Positions 40,615-50,291 are shown, counted from the stretch's first letter. The stretch is DNA of 64,000 bases from Bacillota bacterium (GCA_023443315.1 JAEZVA010000049.1:1-64000); one strand, 5' to 3'. Program-made: numbers and translations. Notes: a model not told the origin generated them from the sequence alone.

Positions 40615-41226
40615 TTACTCGTCAAACAGCCCGTCGTCTTCGCAGGGGGTCATGTCGCCAAACTCCTCAAGGTCACGCACCAACAGCGAAAGAACCCCTC
40701 GGTATAACAGCTGGGGGTCGTTTAAAAACTGCCGTTTGACAAGCGACGCCTGATTAGCGTCGGGCAAAAACAGCTTAAGCTCCATTAGGTCGGAGCCATA
40801 GTCAAGGATGCGCATGGATACGATATACCCGTCGTCTACCTTACTAATCTCCGCCTTGTTTTTGCGCTCACGCTCCGTCTTTTTCATCAGACGCAGCGCG
40901 GCCTTAACCGCCTTATCGCGCACCGAGACCGATACGGTGCGTTCGATGGCAGCACACGCCTGGGCGCCTAGGTCGGTTACGCCGTAGCAGTCCTCGCCCA
41001 CTTCGTTTTTGCTTACCGTCACCTGCCCAAGCCGTACCAGCTCGTTGAGCGAGTTTGCAAGCTCAAAGTAGTTCACCAGCCCGTCGCGCTGCAAAACCTC
41101 GGACAGCTGCGCCTTAGAAAACTGCGCGTCCACCGTCTTAAGCAGATAGCAGACCAGGATGTTAATCTCATAGGTGGTGCGCAGCCCTCCCGGCTCTACG
41201 CCGCCCGAAAACGCCTCATATTCCAT
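40615..41226 (-). CDS. DUF4364 family protein
   Basis: A 203-residue protein of a family confined largely to Clostridia, recognised by GLRTTYEINILVCYLL, a winged-helix-like first half (SKAQLSEVLQRDGLVNYFELANSLNELVRLGQV, GVTDLGAQA) and a second beta-rich half (VSMRILDYGSDLMELKLFLPD). It may bind DNA. The gene heads the sbcDC operon, which suggests a link with DNA repair, but this is context only. Confidence 0.87.
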   Translation of the reverse strand: MEYEAFSGGVEPGGLRTTYEINILVCYLLKTVDAQFSKAQLSEVLQRDGLVNYFELANSLNELVRLGQVTVSKNEVGEDCYGVTDLGAQACAAIERTVSVSVRDKAVKAALRLMKKTERERKNKAEISKVDDGYIVSMRILDYGSDLMELKLFLPDANQASLVKRQFLNDPQLLYRGVLSLLVRDLEEFGDMTPCEDDGLFDE

Positions 41227-41437
41227 ACCGAACCCGCCTTTCTTCCAACGGTTTTATTTCAAACAGTTTATTACGGTAAAAAAATAGCCACTACATCTAA
41301 TCTACCATATTATGAGGCAAAATGAAAGAACGGTGTGCGCTTTTACTGTCCCATTAACCGTACAGTATCCCATCAGTACGAATCAAAACAGGCTAAAGTC
41401 GAAAGCATAGCAAAATAGATGATTGAAATATAACAAG
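41227..41437. other. Intergenic region without a clear feature
   Basis: AT-rich spacer between DUF4364 and the polysaccharide cluster. I see neither a good terminator for the sugar transferase gene nor a consensus promoter for the DUF4364-sbcDC operon. Confidence 0.5.
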
Positions 41438-42127
41438 CTAATCATGAAAAACCGCTCGAACCGTCGCTAAGAGTATGCGGATATCCGACCAAACGCCCAC
41501 CTGTTTTAGGTAATCGAGGTTATGCTCCATCTTTATTGGCAGGATGTGCGTCAGGTACTCGCGTTCCGTGTCGACGCTTTGCTCCAGCAGTTCGTTTTCG
41601 TTGCGAAAATGGATGCTGGACGTACAGGTTATCCCCGGTCTTATCAGCAACGTTGCATAAAACGCATCGGTATAATGGTTAACATAACGCCAAACCTCGG
41701 GGCGCGGACCCACGAGGGACATGTCTCCCTTCAACACGTTCACCAGCTGGGGCAGTTCATCCAGATGCAGCCTGCGCAGTACGCGCCCCACCGCCGTGAC
41801 GCGGTGGTCATTTTTGGTTGTAAGCGGCAGATCACCGTCCTTTTTGGCAGCTGTCATCGTGCGGAATTTGATGATAAAAAACGGGCGTAGGTTTTGCCCC
41901 ACGCGCTCCTGTAAAAAAAACACCCTACCGCGGGAAGAAAACCCTACTGCAAGACAGACAACAACCAACAGCGGCATAAGCGCGAGCAGCCCCACCGCCG
42001 ATACCACAATATCAAGCAGTCGCTTACAGGCGAAAGTGGCTTTTTTTTGCTGCAAGAATGCAAGATAGTACCGGCACTGCTCCCCCTGCATCCGCTTGGG
42101 TAGCTGGTTAATATCTTTAGCAAGCAT
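41438..42127 (-). CDS. Initiating sugar-1-phosphate transferase
   Basis: A 229-residue polyprenyl-phosphate glycosyl-1-phosphate transferase of the PglC-type catalytic core. One membrane-embedded hydrophobic segment (DIVVSAVGLLALMPLLVVVCLAVG) is followed by FFIIKFRTM, LRRLHLDELPQLVNVLKGDMSLVGPRPE (catalytic Asp-Glu) and RPGITCTSSI. It loads the first sugar onto undecaprenyl phosphate to start repeat-unit assembly. It is the last gene of the cluster; long WcaJ-type N-terminal helices are absent. Confidence 0.93.
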   Translation of the reverse strand: MLAKDINQLPKRMQGEQCRYYLAFLQQKKATFACKRLLDIVVSAVGLLALMPLLVVVCLAVGFSSRGRVFFLQERVGQNLRPFFIIKFRTMTAAKKDGDLPLTTKNDHRVTAVGRVLRRLHLDELPQLVNVLKGDMSLVGPRPEVWRYVNHYTDAFYATLLIRPGITCTSSIHFRNENELLEQSVDTEREYLTHILPIKMEHNLDYLKQVGVWSDIRILLATVRAVFHD

Positions 42128-42156
42128 CGTTTTAACATCCCTGTTTTTAGTAGGCG

Positions 42157-43392
42157 TTACTCGACGGCATCGAGAAAACGCTGCGCGAGATGGCGGTAGT
42201 TTCGGTGCGTGAGCACAAACTCTCTGCCGCGCAGCCCCATACTGTCGCGCTCGGCAGTGCGCATCTGTTGCATCCGCACAATACCCCCCGCCAAAGCGTG
42301 TGCGTTCTCAGGCTCTATGCAGATGCCGCAGCCGCTTTGCTGCACCTCGTTATCCGGCGCGTCTATGGCAAACAGAATCGGTCGTGCCGCCAGCATATAG
42401 TCGTACAGCTTATTCATGCCGATTCCATATCGGTACAACGCGCTTGCCCTTGCCCCGATGTACAGGCAGTCGGCAAGCTCCAGCACGCCTTGTACCTGCT
42501 CTTTGGGAACATAGTCTTCAAAATACAGATTGCGCAGGTTGTTTTGTACAGCGTATGCGGCAAGCTCATCCTTGCACTCGCCCTTGCCCACCAACACTAC
42601 GGCTATGCCGTCGGGTAGTATAGAACAGGCTTGTACCAGTGTTATCAGCGCGTTTGCCTGCGCAAAGCCACCTACATAGACGGCGGTGAATACACCTTGT
42701 TGTCTTAAAAACTGGATGCGCTTGCGTGCACGGCTGTCTGCGCACAGATTACCGGCATCGTCTGATATCCCGTTGGGCACATGGGTAATCTTCTTTGCAC
42801 TTATTCTAAGCTCCTGTGCGCGAAGTGCCGCCCCAGGCAGGATGCTTACAATCGCATCCGCCATGCGGTAGCTTGCACGCTCTGCTTTTGCAAGTAGGCG
42901 CATAAAAGGGTTTTGCTCCGAAAAACCGTGTAGCTCCATCAGGCTAAGCGGCCATACGTCGTGGAGTTCAAACACAAGCCTTGCCCCCGTGTAACGCGCA
43001 ATACGCGCAGAGGGGTAGATGTCAAGCAGGTAGGTGGAGGATGCCACCACCACATCGGGGCGAAAACGCGTGGCAAGCTCCTTCGCATGCAGCCAAACCG
43101 CAGACAAAAATGCCGCGACGTTGCGCGCGCGGTAGGCATTGTTGCGGTAGTAAGGGGGCGTTTTAATCCACACAAACGGCACACCGTCTTCAATGGTCTC
43201 CTGCATCGTATGCTCCGGCAGCGGGTTCTGCCCGCGCAGGTGAGAAAAGCTTGCCGCTGTAATGGTCACGCTGTGCCCCATGCGCACAAGCTCTCGGGCA
43301 AGGTAAAAATGGCGGTACTCCATCCCCATTGCATTGCTGCCCGCGTAATGGTTGATGATTAGAATGTTAATGCCCCCCGCCCCTTCCTGCAC
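42157..43392 (-). CDS. Glycosyltransferase family 4 protein
   Basis: A GT-B retaining glycosyltransferase of about 404-411 residues, adding a sugar to the lipid-linked repeat unit. N-terminal domain: ILIINHYAGSNAMGMEYRHFYLARELVRMGHSVTI. C-terminal nucleotide-sugar domain: VYVGGFAQANAL, and a GIGMNKLYDYMLAARPILFA donor-site region. The start is uncertain: the only usual start codon, GTG 43392, has no ribosome site, whereas AGGAAGG precedes an ATT at 43371 that sits exactly where the family Met is expected. Sugar specificity unknown. Confidence 0.88.
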   Translation of the reverse strand: MQEGAGGINILIINHYAGSNAMGMEYRHFYLARELVRMGHSVTITAASFSHLRGQNPLPEHTMQETIEDGVPFVWIKTPPYYRNNAYRARNVAAFLSAVWLHAKELATRFRPDVVVASSTYLLDIYPSARIARYTGARLVFELHDVWPLSLMELHGFSEQNPFMRLLAKAERASYRMADAIVSILPGAALRAQELRISAKKITHVPNGISDDAGNLCADSRARKRIQFLRQQGVFTAVYVGGFAQANALITLVQACSILPDGIAVVLVGKGECKDELAAYAVQNNLRNLYFEDYVPKEQVQGVLELADCLYIGARASALYRYGIGMNKLYDYMLAARPILFAIDAPDNEVQQSGCGICIEPENAHALAGGIVRMQQMRTAERDSMGLRGREFVLTHRNYRHLAQRFLDAVE

Positions 43393-43494
43393 AACGATTC
43401 GTTATACCTAATGAACTTCTCATGTCTGCGGAAAAATCTTCGTATAAGCCATTACTCGTTTATATTCGGGCAATATTTAGTTAATTGGATATAG

Positions 43495-44586
43495 CTAATC
43501 CGCAAGCCTTGCTGTGTACTCAAGCGCTTCCTCCATCCCCCGCGCGCACTCCTCTAAGGAGTACAGCACCACGGCGCGGCGGCGACCCGATTCTCCCATC
43601 GCGCGGCGCAGCAGGGGGTCGCTGTACAGCTTTAGCATGGCATCGGCAAGCAGGGTCTCGGTTGGGTTTGGCAGGATGATGCCCGTTACGTCGTTTTCCA
43701 CCGTCTCTAAAAATCCATCCGCTCCGCTGGTGATAACCGGACGTGCGCACGCCATTGCCTCTACCGCGGCAACGCCAAAGCTTTCGCGCACACTCGGCAG
43801 GCATACCACATCCATGCCAGCAAACGCCTTTGCCACATCGTTATTGGCAATCTGCCCGAAAAACTCGGTGTCGTCGCTGATCAAAATATCCCGTGCAAGC
43901 CCCATTAGCGGTGCGTATTCACTGCCGTTACCGTAGATGCGCAGCTTTAATCTGCCCGCGGGGTTATTTATGCGTACCTGTGTGCGAAATAGTCGAAATG
44001 CCTTAAGCAGCATATCCACCCCGCTTTCTGGCTCGAGACGCTTTGCGGTGCCCACCACAAACTCCTCCTGTCCCGCGCGGGGGACGGGGTAGAACAGGCT
44101 TGTGTCCACGCCAAACGGGGTGATGAATACCGGCGTGCCATTCTTCATATACTGCTCCGCCTCTTTTGCCATGATTAGACTTGTGGATGCAATCGCTTGT
44201 GCATAAGAGAGGTTTGCCTCGAGCAGCTCCCGGTGAAACCTGCTTCTTTGCGGGAAGTCGTACACATCGCTGCCCCAGATAGACAGCAAAAGCGGTTTCA
44301 CCTGTGCCCTGCGTGCCAAGGTGCCGTAGCCGGTTGCATAATGCGCGTTTACCACATCGGGAAGCGTTACCGCTGCAAGCTCGCGCAACTGTGCCGCGTT
44401 GCGGTAGTAGCCCAACGCGCCGGGATACTGAAGGTACTCGACGCGAACTAGCGGGTCAAGCGCATCTTTTTCGGCGCGGTGGTCTATCTGCGAAGCAAGC
44501 ACCACCTGATGACCGCGCTGTGCGAGGATATTTACCCACTTGACGGTGTGCGAAGAGTTTGCAGCAGAAACAAACAGAATTCTCAC
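43495..44586 (-). CDS. Glycosyltransferase family 4 protein
   Basis: A 363-residue GT-B glycosyltransferase. RILFVSAANSSHTVKWVNILAQRGHQV is the acceptor-domain start; VGTAKRLEPESGVDMLLKAF and LPSVRESFGVAAVEAMACARPVI (EX7E donor motif) are the donor domain. It starts with GTG 44586 after AGGAGG. A 102-bp gap separates it from the next gene, the longest in the cluster; I find no convincing promoter there. Confidence 0.92.
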   Translation of the reverse strand: MRILFVSAANSSHTVKWVNILAQRGHQVVLASQIDHRAEKDALDPLVRVEYLQYPGALGYYRNAAQLRELAAVTLPDVVNAHYATGYGTLARRAQVKPLLLSIWGSDVYDFPQRSRFHRELLEANLSYAQAIASTSLIMAKEAEQYMKNGTPVFITPFGVDTSLFYPVPRAGQEEFVVGTAKRLEPESGVDMLLKAFRLFRTQVRINNPAGRLKLRIYGNGSEYAPLMGLARDILISDDTEFFGQIANNDVAKAFAGMDVVCLPSVRESFGVAAVEAMACARPVITSGADGFLETVENDVTGIILPNPTETLLADAMLKLYSDPLLRRAMGESGRRRAVVLYSLEECARGMEEALEYTARLAD

Positions 44587-44606
44587 CGCATCCGCCTCCT
44601 TACCCG

Positions 44607-45668
44607 CTAATCATCCGTTTTTTGCATGAGGTCATCCGTTACCTGCTGTGCGCGGTGGGTCCACAGGTTGCCCTCTTTTACCGTGCGCACAATATTCTCG
44701 TAACAGGTGCGGTACGCCTTTGGGCGCGACATCATCTCGCGCACGCCTGCTGCTATTGAGCGCGCGTCGTCATTCACAACCGTACCCACCCCGTTTTTAC
44801 GCACAAAGGCGGCAATCTCAATGCAGTTTGTCGTCACCACCGCAAGCCCGTGAGAAAGGTATTCAAACACCTTGACGGGAATCGCAAAATCCATGTAGAG
44901 GTCCCGCCTGCCACAGTACAGACCGATGTCTGCGGAGGCGTAGTATTCGATTAACTTCTCGCCGGAGGCATGGGCAATCGTAAGCCACGGCTTAGCGCGG
45001 TAGGCGGGCGGGATTTCTTTTACCTCTGCCTCCCGGCAAACAATGGTAAGCGGGTAGTTGTCGTTTCGGTTTAGCTGGTCAAACGCAAGCAGCAGCAGGT
45101 CGGTACCGTATCGGTGCGATAGACCCCCAACGTAGATGCAGTTGCGGGTTTTTTCCCGCGGCTTTAAAAAGCGTGCCTCGCATGCGGGCGGCAGAACCCC
45201 AGTGCGAGGAAATGAAAATAGCTTTGCCATGCTTTTAGACGGAAAGTACACAATGTCACAGCAGCGGCGCAAAAGCAGATTATCCACCGTGTGCAGCAGC
45301 CGAATTACCACCTTCTTATGCGCAGGTACATCCCACCACGAGGCAAAGCGGTAGTAGGCGTCGCGGTAAAAGGCGGCGCACGGGACTCCTAGGTGCTTTA
45401 AATACAGCAAAAGACGCCGATCCTCCGAGCCAAAAATCGGACCGCTGGGCAGCTCGATGTAGCAGAATTGGGGCGTTTTTGTCTGCAGCTGCGTATAAAT
45501 CTCCCGCACCGCACGGCGGCGGTCACGGTCTTGCTGCGCGCCGCTTAGAAGCAGCACCTCATCCCCCAGCTGGCAAAACGCCTCATACATCATCTTCGGG
45601 CGCATGGTCGAGCCGGAGGTGGTGTTGCCAATATCGGTATAGCACACAAACAAAATCAAACTGTCCAT
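44607..45668 (-). CDS. Glycosyltransferase (GT4-like)
   Basis: A 353-residue protein with a GT-B donor domain (NCIYVGGLSHRYGTDLLLLAF, YASADIGLYCGRRDLYMDFAIPVKVFEYLSHGLAVVTTN) and an unusual N-terminal half (VCYTDIGNTTSGSTMRPKMMYEAF) containing a Ser/Thr-rich loop. ATG 45668 overlaps the polymerase stop in TGATG, so translation is coupled. Donor sugar unknown. Confidence 0.88.
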   Translation of the reverse strand: MDSLILFVCYTDIGNTTSGSTMRPKMMYEAFCQLGDEVLLLSGAQQDRDRRRAVREIYTQLQTKTPQFCYIELPSGPIFGSEDRRLLLYLKHLGVPCAAFYRDAYYRFASWWDVPAHKKVVIRLLHTVDNLLLRRCCDIVYFPSKSMAKLFSFPRTGVLPPACEARFLKPREKTRNCIYVGGLSHRYGTDLLLLAFDQLNRNDNYPLTIVCREAEVKEIPPAYRAKPWLTIAHASGEKLIEYYASADIGLYCGRRDLYMDFAIPVKVFEYLSHGLAVVTTNCIEIAAFVRKNGVGTVVNDDARSIAAGVREMMSRPKAYRTCYENIVRTVKEGNLWTHRAQQVTDDLMQKTDD

Positions 45669-47071
45669 CACCTTCCCGTTACAGGGCGGGCACGCATTGC
45701 AAGGGCATGCTCCGTCACAATAGATGCCAGCACAATATAAAAAAACTTGTCATTCACAAAGCCGTAGCGCCCCGAGATAAACGCCCCGAAATACACAAAC
45801 GCCGCCACGGTCAGCGGCCCGAGTGCACGACCCGGGCGACGTGTAAAAACCGCCCAAAGGCTAGCGAAGAGGGAGGCAGCAAGTCCAAGAGAAAGTAGGA
45901 TGCCAATCAGCCCGCCGTTTAGAAAATCAGCAATCACAAAGTTGTGTGGGTTCATCCAATTCTTTGGTTTTGGATCAACGCTTTTATAAAGCGTCGCGAG
46001 GGCTTCATCTGGGGTGTGGTCGTACAGGTAGGAGTCGTAGCCGCTGCCGCGCCCTACTAGTATGTCCTGAAAATCATAATCTAGCGCCGTGTCTGCCGCC
46101 ACACGCCATATTACGGCGCGCTTTTCAAACATCCCGCCGCCAGAGATCGAATCGATTACGGCATCGACGCTGTTTTCTTCGTTTACCACCCCGCCGCTAT
46201 CTACCAGCTGCTCGTATTTGATGTTGGAGTACCGTTCAAAACCCACCTGCAGCGCAAACACGGTTACCGCACCCAAGACGCACAGGGCACAACCTGAGCA
46301 CAGCCGAGCAAACGCCTTGCGCTCCGAGTCGCTGTACCGCACGATGTAAAACGCGCGATACAGTAGTAGCAGGATGACGGCAGGGAACATGAGCAGGTAG
46401 GTTCGCCGCGATCCACTTACCGTAATGGCAGCGGCAAACAGCACCAAACCAGCAAACAGCATCAGCGAGCGGCGGTGGCTGCGGCGGTTTGTGCCGATAA
46501 TGCCATAACCCATCAGCGCAAGGGCAATAAAAAGGTTTTCGGCATAACGGTTGTAATCGGCAATCGTCGAAAGGCGCCGGATATACGGCAGTGGAATAAA
46601 CTCAAACACAAAGTAGTTCGAAAGCGAAAACAACAGCACGGCAGCACCCGACCACACAAGGGTGAGGTATAGCCTGTTCAAATGCGCTTCGTCTATTGCA
46701 TAACACAGCGTTGGGATGATAAACAGCAGCATCGGCAGCACTACATAGTATTTGCGTGCTGCATACTCCACATCAGGCGAGTACAACAGACCCACAGCGT
46801 CCCAGATGATGTACCCCAAAAGCAAAAACAACGGCAATAGGATGCGCCCCTTGCGAAGGGTGGTCGGCAGCAGCAACGACAACCCCTCCCGCAGCAGGGT
46901 AATGCGCAGTGCGAGCACCACAAAGACGGCAATATATAACCCCTTAAAAAGGCTTATGGGTAAAGGAACAGCAATTTCAAAGGTCATAAGGAACAGGCAG
47001 CCAAGGTACAATACCTCAAATGTCTGCGGGGCGGCGTTTTTTATCCGTTTAACTGCATCGTTCAATGGCAT
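45668..47071 (-). CDS. Wzy-type O-antigen polymerase/ligase
   Basis: A 467-residue membrane protein with about 11-12 helices and a large outer loop (about 300-385) as in Wzy and WaaL proteins, with WMNPHNFVIADFLNGGLIG as the conserved C-terminal NPHN-type motif. It would link repeat units outside the membrane. ATG 47071 follows AGGAG; the longer reading to 47290 would run deep into the flippase gene and has no ribosome site. Confidence 0.88.
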   Translation of the reverse strand: MPLNDAVKRIKNAAPQTFEVLYLGCLFLMTFEIAVPLPISLFKGLYIAVFVVLALRITLLREGLSLLLPTTLRKGRILLPLFLLLGYIIWDAVGLLYSPDVEYAARKYYVVLPMLLFIIPTLCYAIDEAHLNRLYLTLVWSGAAVLLFSLSNYFVFEFIPLPYIRRLSTIADYNRYAENLFIALALMGYGIIGTNRRSHRRSLMLFAGLVLFAAAITVSGSRRTYLLMFPAVILLLLYRAFYIVRYSDSERKAFARLCSGCALCVLGAVTVFALQVGFERYSNIKYEQLVDSGGVVNEENSVDAVIDSISGGGMFEKRAVIWRVAADTALDYDFQDILVGRGSGYDSYLYDHTPDEALATLYKSVDPKPKNWMNPHNFVIADFLNGGLIGILLSLGLAASLFASLWAVFTRRPGRALGPLTVAAFVYFGAFISGRYGFVNDKFFYIVLASIVTEHALAMRARPVTGR

Positions 47072-47112
47072 TTCTCTCCTGTTTACAGCGCAAGCGGTAT
47101 GATGCGCCGGGG

Positions 47113-48324
47113 TTATGGGCTGCGTGTTTGTCCGCTCTTTGTTAACAGCCTTCGGCAATACAAATAAAACGCCGCGTAGCTTACGGCAAACAACAGGGAT
47201 AACAGCGTTAAATACCGATTGATGGCAAGCGGGTAAACTATCTGAATCAAGGCAGGCAGCACCGACGCGGCAAGCAGCGAGAACTGCCACACCATCGACG
47301 CCCCCTGTCGCCCTGCCACAATCGCGCTGGTGGTTACGGGCATTACCACAAACCGCACAAAGAACATCGGTATCAGCGCGCGAACCATATCACCCGCCGC
47401 CGCCCACTGCTCCCCCAAGAAGATACGCAGGATGGGGGTGGCAAATAAAAATAGCACGGCAAAGATGGGCACCGACAGGCAGAACAATGCACGGGTAATC
47501 GCGTCAAAGGTTTTTACGCTTAGCGACTTTGCGGTTGCGTCGTCGGCGCTCTTCTTTAAAAACACATTGCCCACCGCGCCGGAAATAACCGTCAAGGGTG
47601 TGTTAAGCACCTGGTTGACCAATGTGTAATACCCAAGCTGAGCGGGAACAAAAAAGCCGTTGAGAAAATACGAAACAAGGTTATAGCTCAGTGTATTGGC
47701 AAGGGTTCCTGGCAGGGTAAAGAGCGGAAACTTGCGGTGGCGCTTTGCCGCCGCCTTAATCAGCGAAAGGCTCGGGCGGGGAAGATACCTGCGCGCGTCG
47801 TACAGCAGCAGGATGCATGCGACAAGATACGCCGTGACCTGCCCGAGCATCAGCCCGTATGCGCCAAAGCCCAGCAGCCCAAGCCCCACCTGCAGCACCG
47901 CGGCGGTGACCGAACGTACGATGTTTGCCTGTGTGATGCGCTTGTAGCGGTCAAGACGCAGGTTGTAGTAGCTTAAGGCTGTAAACAAAGAGGTAAATAG
48001 CACCGAAAGCGGCACCAGAAACAACCAGCCACTCTGGTCCCCCACAAAGCCGGGGAAAAGCAGGATGACAAACGGCGTTGCGGCAAGAATAAGCATGCTC
48101 AGCAAACTGTTAATTATAATACATAGCCATAAGGTAGCCGCAGCATCATTCTCGTTATCAGCGACTACAATTGCAAGGTCATATTTGAGTGTCGCAAACA
48201 CGTCAAGGATGTTGACGGTAGACAAAAACAGTGCAAGCACACTAAACAGCTCAGGGGAATAGATTCGACCGAGCAGGGGGGAGGTGATAAACGGAATGAT
48301 CTGCGATACCACAGAGCCGCTCAT
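47113..48324 (-). CDS. Wzx-type oligosaccharide flippase
   Basis: A protein of at least 403 residues with about 12 membrane helices. The N-terminal MSGSVVSQIIPFITSPLLGRIYSPELF is the family signature. Codons upstream of ATG 48324 continue the family pattern in frame (TGNPFLQNVIIL) back into the end of the preceding gene, yet no ATG, GTG or TTG is available there and ATG 48324 lacks a ribosome site. The real start is probably 11-18 codons upstream at a rarer codon. It flips the assembled repeat unit for the polymerase. Confidence 0.88.
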   Translation of the reverse strand: MSGSVVSQIIPFITSPLLGRIYSPELFSVLALFLSTVNILDVFATLKYDLAIVVADNENDAAATLWLCIIINSLLSMLILAATPFVILLFPGFVGDQSGWLFLVPLSVLFTSLFTALSYYNLRLDRYKRITQANIVRSVTAAVLQVGLGLLGFGAYGLMLGQVTAYLVACILLLYDARRYLPRPSLSLIKAAAKRHRKFPLFTLPGTLANTLSYNLVSYFLNGFFVPAQLGYYTLVNQVLNTPLTVISGAVGNVFLKKSADDATAKSLSVKTFDAITRALFCLSVPIFAVLFLFATPILRIFLGEQWAAAGDMVRALIPMFFVRFVVMPVTTSAIVAGRQGASMVWQFSLLAASVLPALIQIVYPLAINRYLTLLSLLFAVSYAAFYLYCRRLLTKSGQTRSP

Positions 48325-48359
48325 CAGGATGATGACATTTTGTAAAAACGGGTTGCCCG

Positions 48360-50258
48360 TTATTCGCCCGATAATATCTCGTCGGATGATGATTCTTCCT
48401 CCTCATACGTGCCACGCCCGTGAATAAAACTGGGCACCAGCCCGCGTACCGATTCAAATAGATCGGCGGTACTTCCCCTCAGGCACGCATGCTCCAGCTC
48501 ATCGAGCCCACGGGTAAACGCGGTAAAGTCACTGTCGATTTGCTTGAGCACGTAGATCTTGTTGTTGTCGGTTTTGGATACGTCCTCCTCGGCGAGCTTA
48601 ATCTCCTCAAACAGCTTTTCGCCCGGGCGCAATCCGCAGAACTCTATCTTGATGTCGACGCCCGGTTTTAGTCCGTGCAGCATAATCAGGTCGCACGCAA
48701 GGTCGTAGATGCGAACCGGCTGCCCCATATCCAGCACAAAGATTTCGCCGCCAGACGCAATGCCGCCCGCCTCTAAAACCAGCTGCACCGCCTCGGGGAT
48801 GGTCATAAAATACCGCCGCATATCGGGATGCGTTACCGTTATCGGTCCGCCGTTTTCAATCTGTTTCATAAAAAACGGCACAACACTACCACTGCTGCCC
48901 AAAACATTGCCAAAGCGCACGGCGGCAAACACCGTTTCGCCGCTTGCGCCTAGCATCTGAATGCACCGCTCGGCAATGCGCTTGGACGCCCCCATGATGT
49001 TGGCGGGGTTCACCGCCTTGTCGGTGGAGATTAACACAAACTGCCCGCAGTGATGGCGGGAAGCGGCGCGTGCGACGGTAAGGGTTCCAAATACATTGTT
49101 TTTTATCGCCTCAAATGGGTTGTCCTCCATCATCGGCACATGCTTGTGCGCTGCCGCATGAAACACCACGTCGGGGGAAAACTCGTTAAACAGCTGGGCA
49201 AGCCGAGCCGTATCGCGGATTGAGCCGATACGAAGAAAAAAACGATCCTCCGCAAAGGCATCGCGCAGCTCGTTGCCCAGGTCAAACAGCCCATTTTCAT
49301 CTATGTCAAATACAACGACCCGTGCAGCACCGAACTGCAAAACCTGCCGGCAGATCTCCGAGCCAATAGACCCCGCGCCACCCGTTACCAAAACGGTGCG
49401 TCCCTGCAAAAAGGCACGAACCACCTTCATGTTCAGGTTAATCTTATCGCGCCGTAGCAGGTCCTCCAGCCGAATGCCGCTGATGTTTGCCTTTTCGGGA
49501 CTGTCGATGTTCTCAATACTACCAAAACGCGAGACCTCCACCTTGCATTGGCGGCATATTGTTACAATGCGCTTTACAAGCTCGGTGTCGGCACTTGGTA
49601 GCGCGATAATGACCTCGTCGGCGGCATAGGTGCGAATTGCGTAGGCAAGGCTGCGAAAGCCGCCCAAGACCCTTGCAGAACCAATGCGCTTGCCGTGCAG
49701 AGCGTGGTCGTCATCAATAAACGCCACGACCTTTCGCCCCGAATGGGGATTGACGGACAGCTTGGTATAAAGATATTTACCCATCTCTCCTGCGGCGTAG
49801 ATAATAATTCGCTTTGCGCCCTTGCTGCTCCACGTGCTCTCGTACCAGATGTTAGCAATGCGCAGCCCCTTTACAACCATGCGAGCCATCAGCATCAGGC
49901 ACAGCAAAAACGCGCAGATAATCCCCATTACCTCGACTGGCATCCCCAGCCTAAGCGAGCGGTCGGCGAGCACCAGCGAGGCAAACACCATGGCGGTAGA
50001 CGGGAGTAGCAGCGAGATGTGGGCAACATCAATGCTTCGTCGCATCGGGGAATATACCCGAAACAGCCCATTAAACAATACCGCAAACACAAATACCGCA
50101 AGGATGTAAAAGTTGGTGTTTTCGGTATAGTGCGTGGGAATCCTTCCCACAAAGCCAAATTTTAGCCGAAACCCGATAATGACAGAGCCCGCCGAGCACA
50201 AAAGATCCAAAAAGCCGAGAAGCAGAATATATCTTGCCCTTGTTGCCTTAGCGCTCAT
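48360..50258 (-). CDS. Membrane nucleotide-sugar 4,6-dehydratase (CapD/PglF/WbpM-like)
   Basis: A 632-residue enzyme. Four N-terminal helices (about 10-130), a first Rossmann-like domain (RIIIYAAGEMGKYLY) and a catalytic SDR domain with TGGAGSIGSE (292-301), VFDIDENGLF, HAAAHKHVP, ISTDKAVNP and MGASKRIAE. It likely converts UDP-GlcNAc to the 4-keto-6-deoxy sugar used for bacillosamine- or fucosamine-type residues. The C-terminus is very acidic and Ser-rich (YEEEESSSDE). ATG 50258 follows AAGGAAG. It is the first gene of the cluster. Confidence 0.93.
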   Translation of the reverse strand: MSAKATRARYILLLGFLDLLCSAGSVIIGFRLKFGFVGRIPTHYTENTNFYILAVFVFAVLFNGLFRVYSPMRRSIDVAHISLLLPSTAMVFASLVLADRSLRLGMPVEVMGIICAFLLCLMLMARMVVKGLRIANIWYESTWSSKGAKRIIIYAAGEMGKYLYTKLSVNPHSGRKVVAFIDDDHALHGKRIGSARVLGGFRSLAYAIRTYAADEVIIALPSADTELVKRIVTICRQCKVEVSRFGSIENIDSPEKANISGIRLEDLLRRDKINLNMKVVRAFLQGRTVLVTGGAGSIGSEICRQVLQFGAARVVVFDIDENGLFDLGNELRDAFAEDRFFLRIGSIRDTARLAQLFNEFSPDVVFHAAAHKHVPMMEDNPFEAIKNNVFGTLTVARAASRHHCGQFVLISTDKAVNPANIMGASKRIAERCIQMLGASGETVFAAVRFGNVLGSSGSVVPFFMKQIENGGPITVTHPDMRRYFMTIPEAVQLVLEAGGIASGGEIFVLDMGQPVRIYDLACDLIMLHGLKPGVDIKIEFCGLRPGEKLFEEIKLAEEDVSKTDNNKIYVLKQIDSDFTAFTRGLDELEHACLRGSTADLFESVRGLVPSFIHGRGTYEEEESSSDEILSGE

Positions 50259-50291
50259 TCATACTTCCTTGCCCTTCCCATGCCGATACCG

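Noticed and set aside
45668..47290. Extended N-terminus of the polymerase from 47290
   Set aside because: The first 73 residues overlap the flippase gene, have no membrane pattern and no ribosome site; ATG 47071 has AGGAG.
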